Origin: JAFAZJ01 sp050183765
GTDB lineage: Bacteria > Pseudomonadota > Alphaproteobacteria > Reyranellales > Reyranellaceae
Length of the DNA: 64,000 nucleotides
Direction of reading: 5' to 3'
Assembly (NCBI GenBank): GCA_050183765.1
Contig: JBFXAZ010000006.1
Span: 25,988 to 89,987 of the forward strand
The notes beneath the pieces were generated by a model that was not told the origin of the DNA, did not search any database, and was given only the letters and a program-made list of their open reading frames with translations. The translations under genes and the position numbers were made by a program. Below, one piece after another: positions 54,456-64,000 of this stretch. Positions within the stretch are counted from its first letter, which is position 1, and each line of letters starts with the position of its first letter.

Positions 54456-57400
54456 ATGCTGAAGAAGGTCGCGATCGGGCTGGGCGCGCTGGTGGCGCTG
54501 ATCCTCGTCGTCCTGGCGGCGGCGCCGCTGTTCATTGACGCCGAGAGCTTCAAGCCGCGCGTCGCCGCCGCGATCCGCGATCTCACCGGCCGCGACCTCG
54601 CCATCGCCGGGCCGGTGAAGCTGCGCCTGCTGCCCTCGCCGGTGGTCGAGGCCGCCGACATAAGGCTGTCGAACATGCCTGGCGGCAAGGCGGCCTCGAT
54701 GATCGAGGCCAGGTCGCTGCGCCTGTCGGTCGGCCTGTTCCCGCTGCTGTCGCGGCGGCTGGAGGTCTCCGAGCTGAAGCTGGTCGAGCCGAAGATCGCG
54801 CTGGAGGTCACCGCCGACGGCCGCGCCAACTACGATTTCGCCCCGCCGACGCCGCAGCCGGGCGGTGGCACCAGCGGCGCGCCGCCCAAGGCGACGGGTG
54901 CCGGCTATCGCATCACCGCCGAGCGCATCGTCGTCGAGAACGGCACGGTGAGCCTGACCGATGCCCGGGCCAAGCGCGAGATCCGGCTGGAGCAGATCGC
55001 GCTCACCGCGTCGCTGAAGGGCATGCCGGCGCCGGCGTCGCTCGACGGCTCGATGATGGCCAACGGCGTGCGGCTGGCGGTCGAGATGCGTCTCGCCGCG
55101 CCAGACGCCACGCGCCAGCCGATCGAGGCGACGATCAAGACCGACGGTGGCGAGCTGCGACTCGCCGGCGCGATCGAGGATCTCGGCAAGGCGCCGCGCT
55201 ATGCCGGCACCCTCAAGCTCTCGGCCGCCGATTTCGCCGGCTTCGTCGCCGGCCTGATGCGTGCCGCCGGCGCGCCGCCGGCCGACCTGCCGCCGGCGCT
55301 GGCGCGCAAGGTCGCCTACGAGGGCGGGCTCGATGCCTCGGCCACCGGCATCGTCGCGCGCGACTTCAAGCTCGACCTGGGCGACGAGTCCGGCAGCGGC
55401 TCGCTGTCGGTGACGTTCACGCCGCTGAAGGTCGACGGCAAGCTCGCCTTCACCCGGCTCGACCTCGACAAGTGGCTGGCCGGCGCGCCGGCCAAGACGA
55501 CCACCGCGCCGGCACCCGCCAAGCCGGCGGCGAAGGCCGGCGGCGTGCCGTCCGACCTGGCGCTGAAGCTCGACCTGCGCGCCGCCGACGTCGTCTACGG
55601 CGGCAAGAGCGTGAAGGACGTGGCGGTCGATGTCGAGCTGGCGCAGGGCAGCCTGACGCTGCACAAGCTGGCGGCGGTGCTGCCCGGCGGGGCCCGGCTC
55701 GACGCGAGCAGCACGGCGCAGGGCAAGGCCTATCGCGGCACGGTCAGTCTCGCCGGCGAGAATCTGCGCGAGCTGCTGGGCTGGCTGAAGGTTGACGTGG
55801 CCTCGGCGCCGCAGGGCAAGCTGGGCGCCTTCTCGTTCAAGGGCAACCTTGGCGGCAGCGGCCTCGACACCCTCGCGATCAGCGATGCCACCGTGCAGCT
55901 CGACGGCACGACCCTGAAGGGTGCGCTGAGCGTGGCGCTCAAGGCGACGCCGTCGTTCACGCTCGATCTGCAGGCCGACGCGCTGGACCTCGACGCCTGG
56001 CTGCCCAGGCGCACGGCCGCCGCGCCGCCATCGGCGAAGGGCGCCGCGCCGCAGGCCGCGTCCTCCCCCGCCGACCTGTCGGGCATCGACGCGCGCGTGA
56101 AGGCGAAGATCGCGCGCCTGACCTATGGCGGCGAGCGCATCGAGGGCGTCGACGCGGATATCACGCTGCGCGGCGGCCGGCTGACGATCGGCGACACGCG
56201 AATCGCGGCGATCGCCGGTGGATCGCTGGCGCTGAAGGGCAGCGTCGCCAATCTCGGCGCGAGCCCGGCCTTCGACCTCAATATCGGGGCGCAGAACGTC
56301 AACCTCGAGCGTCTCGCGAAGCTGGCGCAGCAGCCGCCGTTCACCAAGGCGCCGGTCGGCGCCGTCTCGGTCCAGGGCGCCATCGCCGGCACTCCGAACG
56401 ATCTGACCATGCGCAACCTGCAGGTGAGCGCGCTGGGCAGCCACCTGGGACTGACCGGCAAGCTGGCGCTGGCGCAGGGCGGTCCCCGCTACGACTTCAG
56501 CGCCTTTTCGCTGCGCACCGACAATCTCGGCCGGCTGTTCGCCGCCATTGGCCAGGAGCCGCCCGGCGTCACCGGCGACATCAGCGCCACCGGCGCGCTG
56601 CAGGGCGATCCGAAGACCGTGTCGTACCGCGGCAACTTTGCGCTCAAGGGCATCCAGGCGCAGGGCTCGGTGCGCGTCGACATCGCCGCCGTGCCGCGCG
56701 TCGCCGCCGATCTGCGCGTCGGCGACCTCGACATCGACAAGCTGTTCGGCGGCAGCACGGCGGGGCCGGCCGCCGGGCCGGCTGGCGGCGAGCGCTATTC
56801 GCGCGCGCCGATCGACCTGTCGCCGCTGAAGGCGCTGGAGGGCCAGTTCAAGCTGGTCGCCGCCACCCTGCAGAAGGGCGTGTGGCGGCTGGAGAAGGCC
56901 CAGCTCGAGGCGACCCTGAAGGGCGGCGTGCTCAGCATCACGCGGCTCAATGGCGGCTTCTACGGCGGCACGCTCGACCTCTCCGGCAAGGTCGACGCCG
57001 CGCGCGCGCCGGGCCATCTCGATGCCCGGGTGACGGCGGCCAATGTCAATCTCGGCCGGTTCGGGCCGGCGCTGGTCGATTCCGATCGCATCGGCGGCGC
57101 GATGAACGCCAACATCGCCTTCAACGCGTCGCTCGCCAGCGTGCACGGTCTCGTCGGCACCCTGCATGCCGACGGCAAGATCCACGGCACCGTGCGCTTC
57201 AACGTCACGAACGCGGAGCGCGTCGCCGGGCAGGCGGTTGGTGCGGTCGGCGGAGTGGTCACCAAGGGCGCGGCCGGCGTGCTGCGCGAGATCACCGGCC
57301 CGCTGGGCGGCGTGGCGCGCGGCGCCAGCGGCACAGTCGAAGGGCTGGGGCTGGCGCTGCGCATCGCCATGGACCGCTTCGTCGGGCGCAACGCGCCGAT

Positions 57401-57752
57401 GGCCGGCGAGATCACCGTGCGCGGCGGCACGCTGAGCACCAACAACACGCGTGTCGACGGCGAGCGCGCCTGGGCGATGGTCGTGGCCAACGTCAACCTG
57501 CCGGCCTGGACGCAGGACACGACGATCAACGTCTTCGTGCAGGAGGATCCGACCCGGCCGGCGGTCGTGGTGCGCCAGACCGGCAGCGTCGATCATCCCA
57601 ACCGCGCCATCACGACCAGCGGCGCGGGCGCTCCGCAACAGCAGCAGCCGCAGCAACCACAGCCGCAGCAACCGGCGCCGAGCACCGCGCCGCAGAAGCC
57701 AAAGACGGTGCCCGGCGCTGTTCGCGATCTGTTGAAGGGGCTGGGTCGCTAG
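54456..57752 (+). CDS. AsmA family protein
   Basis: 1098 residues. N-terminal membrane helix (KKVAIGLGALVALILVVLAAAPLFID), the AsmA opening SFKPRVAAAIRDLTGRDLAIAGPVKLRLLPSPVVEAADIRLSN, and many beta-rich repeats ending with AsmA_2-type TLHADGKIHGTVRFNVTNAERVAG. A Gln/Pro-rich tail (about residues 1053-1075) precedes the C-terminus. It probably moves phospholipid across the periplasm. GGGAGG precedes the ATG. No relation to the other AsmA-like gene beyond fold-level features. Confidence 0.9.
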   Translation: MLKKVAIGLGALVALILVVLAAAPLFIDAESFKPRVAAAIRDLTGRDLAIAGPVKLRLLPSPVVEAADIRLSNMPGGKAASMIEARSLRLSVGLFPLLSRRLEVSELKLVEPKIALEVTADGRANYDFAPPTPQPGGGTSGAPPKATGAGYRITAERIVVENGTVSLTDARAKREIRLEQIALTASLKGMPAPASLDGSMMANGVRLAVEMRLAAPDATRQPIEATIKTDGGELRLAGAIEDLGKAPRYAGTLKLSAADFAGFVAGLMRAAGAPPADLPPALARKVAYEGGLDASATGIVARDFKLDLGDESGSGSLSVTFTPLKVDGKLAFTRLDLDKWLAGAPAKTTTAPAPAKPAAKAGGVPSDLALKLDLRAADVVYGGKSVKDVAVDVELAQGSLTLHKLAAVLPGGARLDASSTAQGKAYRGTVSLAGENLRELLGWLKVDVASAPQGKLGAFSFKGNLGGSGLDTLAISDATVQLDGTTLKGALSVALKATPSFTLDLQADALDLDAWLPRRTAAAPPSAKGAAPQAASSPADLSGIDARVKAKIARLTYGGERIEGVDADITLRGGRLTIGDTRIAAIAGGSLALKGSVANLGASPAFDLNIGAQNVNLERLAKLAQQPPFTKAPVGAVSVQGAIAGTPNDLTMRNLQVSALGSHLGLTGKLALAQGGPRYDFSAFSLRTDNLGRLFAAIGQEPPGVTGDISATGALQGDPKTVSYRGNFALKGIQAQGSVRVDIAAVPRVAADLRVGDLDIDKLFGGSTAGPAAGPAGGERYSRAPIDLSPLKALEGQFKLVAATLQKGVWRLEKAQLEATLKGGVLSITRLNGGFYGGTLDLSGKVDAARAPGHLDARVTAANVNLGRFGPALVDSDRIGGAMNANIAFNASLASVHGLVGTLHADGKIHGTVRFNVTNAERVAGQAVGAVGGVVTKGAAGVLREITGPLGGVARGASGTVEGLGLALRIAMDRFVGRNAPMAGEITVRGGTLSTNNTRVDGERAWAMVVANVNLPAWTQDTTINVFVQEDPTRPAVVVRQTGSVDHPNRAITTSGAGAPQQQQPQQPQPQQPAPSTAPQKPKTVPGAVRDLLKGLGR

Positions 57753-58009
57753 GCCTTGGCGTCGAGCCGGCTGCGCAGATCGCCGAGCACGAACAGACGC
57801 AGGGCGCCCGACAGGTTGGGCGCGCTGGCGAGGTCGCGGCCGGCGATGCGCGCGCGATCGATTTCCGCCACCAGCGCCGCCAGCGACTGTCCGCGCCGCG
57901 CGGCGATCGCCGTCAATTCGTCCCAGAACGCCGCTTCCAGCGACACGCTGGTGCGGTGCCGGCCGATGGCGATCGAGCGCTTGCGCACGCGGGCGTCGGC
58001 GGGAATCAC
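57749..58009 (-). CDS. ribbon-helix-helix domain protein
   Basis: 86 residues. VRKRSIAIGRHRTSVSLEAAFWDELTAIAARRG (strand-helix-helix), then SLAALVAEIDRARIAG and NLSGALRLFVLGDLR, the pattern of the RHH_4 family found attached to fumC in alphaproteobacteria. GTG start at 58009 overlaps the fumC stop (GTGA), giving translational coupling. Could bind DNA; targets unknown. Its stop overlaps the end of the convergent AsmA gene by four bases. Confidence 0.85.
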   Translation of the reverse strand: MIPADARVRKRSIAIGRHRTSVSLEAAFWDELTAIAARRGQSLAALVAEIDRARIAGRDLASAPNLSGALRLFVLGDLRSRLDAKA

Positions 58010-59403
58010 GGCGGCGTCTCCGGCCGCGTCATCGCGCCGGGCTTCACCCATTGATCGAACTGCGCGGCGGTGACGAAGCCCGAGGCCAGCGCCGCCTCGC
58101 GCAGCGACAGGCCCTCGAGATGCGCCTTGCGCGCGATCTTGGCCGCCTTGTCGTAGCCGATATGCGGGTTGAGCGCCGTCACCAGCATCAGCGAGCGCTC
58201 CAGCAGGTCGGCGATGCGCGCGCGATCGGGCTCGATGCCGGCGACGCAGTTGCGCGCGAAGCTCTCCGACGCGTCGGCCAGCAGGCGGATCGACTGCAGC
58301 ACCGCGTCGGCGATCACCGGCTTGTAGACGTTGAGCTGCAGGTGGCCGTTGGCGCCGGCGAAGGTGACGGTGGTGTGGTTGCCGATCACCCGGGCGGCGA
58401 CCATGGTCAGCGCCTCGGCCTGGGTCGGATTGACCTTGCCCGGCATGATCGAGGAGCCGGGCTCGTTCTCCGGCAGCGCCAGCTCGCCCAGGCCGGCGCG
58501 CGGGCCCGAGCCCAGCAGGCGCACGTCGTTGGCGATCTTGTGCAGCGACACCGCGATGGTGTTGAGCGCGCCTGACAGCTCGACCAGCGCGTCGTGGCTC
58601 GCCAGCGCCTCGAACTTGTCCGGCGCGGCGGTGAAGGGCAGGCCGGTCAGCGTGCCGATCTCGCGCGCGAAGGATTGCGCGAACAGCGGATGGGCGTTCA
58701 GGCCGGTGCCGACGGCGGTGCCGCCCTGGGCCAGCGCCAGCACGCGCGGCATCGCCGCGTCGAGCCGCTCGAGCGACAGCTCGACCTGGCGTGCCCAGGC
58801 GCCGAACTCCTGGCCCAGGGTCACCGGCGTGGCGTCCTGCAGATGCGTGCGGCCGATCTTCACGATGGCGGCGAAGGCGGCGGCCTTGGCCGCCAGCGCC
58901 GCGTGCAGCTCGCGCAACGCCGGCTTCAGGCGCCGTTCGACCTGCAGCACGGCGGCGATGTGCATCGCCGTCGGAAACGAATCGTTGGATGACTGGCCGA
59001 GATTGACGTGGTCGTTGGGATGCACCGGCGCCTTGCCGCCGCGCTTGCCGGACAGCAATTCGTTGGCGCGCCCGGCGATCACCTCGTTGGCGTTCATGTT
59101 GCTCTGCGTGCCCGATCCGGTCTGCCAGACCACGAGCGGGAACTCGTCGGCCAGCGTGCCGTCGATCACCTCGTCGGCCGCCTTGAGGATCGCGCCGGCC
59201 TGCGGCTCCTTCAGCAGCCCCAGCGCGCGATTGGCCTGCGCCGCGGCCTTCTTCTGCAGGCCCATCGCCTCGACCAGGGCGGCCGGCATGCGCTCGCCGC
59301 CGATGCGGAAATTCTCCAGGCTGCGCTGGGTCTGCGCGCCCCAGTAGCGCGTCGCCGGGACTTCCACCTCGCCCAATGAATCGCTTTCGACCCTGTCGGC
59401 CAT
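58006..59403 (-). CDS. fumC: class II fumarate hydratase
   Basis: 465 residues. Interconverts fumarate and malate in the TCA cycle, iron-independent. GSGTQSNMNANEVIAGRANE (about residues 97-116), VHPNDHVNLGQSSNDSFPTAMH, KIGRTHLQDATPVTLGQE and the fumarase signature GSSIMPGKVNPTQ are all present. ATG at 59403. Followed at the 3' end by the coupled ribbon-helix-helix gene. Confidence 0.96.
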   Translation of the reverse strand: MADRVESDSLGEVEVPATRYWGAQTQRSLENFRIGGERMPAALVEAMGLQKKAAAQANRALGLLKEPQAGAILKAADEVIDGTLADEFPLVVWQTGSGTQSNMNANEVIAGRANELLSGKRGGKAPVHPNDHVNLGQSSNDSFPTAMHIAAVLQVERRLKPALRELHAALAAKAAAFAAIVKIGRTHLQDATPVTLGQEFGAWARQVELSLERLDAAMPRVLALAQGGTAVGTGLNAHPLFAQSFAREIGTLTGLPFTAAPDKFEALASHDALVELSGALNTIAVSLHKIANDVRLLGSGPRAGLGELALPENEPGSSIMPGKVNPTQAEALTMVAARVIGNHTTVTFAGANGHLQLNVYKPVIADAVLQSIRLLADASESFARNCVAGIEPDRARIADLLERSLMLVTALNPHIGYDKAAKIARKAHLEGLSLREAALASGFVTAAQFDQWVKPGAMTRPETPP

Positions 59404-59422
59404 GCGGGCTCCCGCAAACAAG

Positions 59423-59450
59423 AAGGGCGGAGCCGGACGGCTCCGCCCTT
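59423..59450 (-). terminator. hairpin terminator after gltD
   Basis: A perfect inverted repeat AAGGGCGGAGCCG/CGGCTCCGCCCTT with a 2-base nominal loop, 42 bases past the gltD stop reading leftward. It is followed there by TCTTGTTTG, a short interrupted T-run. Separates the glt operon from fumC. Confidence 0.75.
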
Positions 59451-59491
59451 CATGTCGTATCTGCGCCCGCCGGGGTCAACCCGGCCGGCGG

Positions 59492-60943
<1,452 letters not shown>

Positions 60944-60970
60944 CGCTAGAGACTCCGTTCAGCGTTCGTC

Positions 60971-61022
60971 GTCATGCCGAGCGGAGCGAGGAATCGAGAT
61001 CCTTCGCTTCGCTCAGGATGAC
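60971..61022. repeat. short family S-type inverted repeat between gltB and gltD
   Basis: Arms GTCATGCCGAGCGGAGCGAG and ...CTTCGCTCAGGATGACAG with almost no centre. A diverged, compact member of the family at 17597, 27404 and 32868. A transcript hairpin here could affect the relative yield of the two subunits. Confidence 0.7.
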
Positions 61023-61033
61023 AGGGAGGGTGG

Positions 61034-64000
<2,967 letters not shown>

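Noticed and set aside
53793..57671. 1292-codon leftward open frame
   Set aside because: Shadow of the AsmA genes; no motifs or start site.

Overview
The window is GC-rich chromosomal DNA from an alphaproteobacterium. The evidence is the gene content: an ArsR-methyltransferase/metF/split-metH operon, DUF1127, DUF2783 and DUF4169 proteins, a ribbon-helix-helix gene attached to fumC, an MlaA/MlaC pair, and an alphaproteobacterial LigA zinc-finger variant. A Rhodospirillales- or Reyranella-like host is plausible, but no rRNA is present to fix the rank. I see no rRNA, tRNA, CRISPR array, prophage or replication origin.

Layout. 1-8.6 kb: 3' end of ligA, a di-iron membrane hydroxylase, a D-2-hydroxyacid dehydrogenase, an aminopeptidase P with an N-terminal extension, a DUF1127 protein, prmA, and a nucleotidyltransferase/small-protein pair. 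8.6-14.1 kb: uvrD/pcrA followed by a scrambled segment. There, part of uvrD and an LprI-like gene have been duplicated and mixed with fragments of a GH3-like gene, a penicillin-acylase-like gene and a possible IS5-type transposase. 14.1-17.6 kb: two tandem HtrA-like proteins whose catalytic triads are both lost, then an MBL-fold protein. 17.7-28.5 kb: a flavin monooxygenase with its DUF2783 partner, two thioesterases, an AAC(3)-like protein, hydrolases, MmgE/PrpD, small membrane and lipoproteins, a quinone-reductase-like MDR enzyme, a Nudix hydrolase and an AEC transporter. 28.5-34.9 kb: a HigBA toxin-antitoxin pair, then the methionine/one-carbon operon read leftward (ArsR-methyltransferase, metF, metH part 1, metH part 2) from a promoter that overlaps a palindromic operator. 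35-38.7 kb: mlaA, mlaC, cysE, an NlpD-like lipoprotein, RidA. 38.9-43.1 kb: a 1397-residue hybrid histidine kinase with five tandem PAS-like modules. 43-50.4 kb: an FAD-linked oxidase, an MFS transporter, a class III aminotransferase, an SDR enzyme overlapped by a class III nucleotidyl cyclase, and an HxlR regulator. 50.5-57.8 kb: two large AsmA-like proteins flanking a DUF4169 gene. 57.7-64 kb: the RHH protein, fumC, gltD and the 3' two-thirds of gltB.

Connections. Methionine synthesis, THF reduction and serine acetylation lie within 8 kb. MlaA/MlaC, the NlpD-like protein and the AsmA-like proteins all concern envelope lipid or cell-wall upkeep. GltBD supplies glutamate.

Two things stand out at sequence level. 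First, several genes (uvrD, the nucleotidyltransferase, higB, the ArsR-methyltransferase and the HxlR regulator) have a TATAxx-type -10 box only 6-7 bases before the start codon, which predicts leaderless mRNAs. Second, three families of palindromic interspersed repeats sit between genes, and members of one family supply the stop codons of two adjacent genes. No clearly new multi-gene system is evident. The best candidates for something undescribed are the paired pseudoproteases and the nucleotidyltransferase/67-residue pair.
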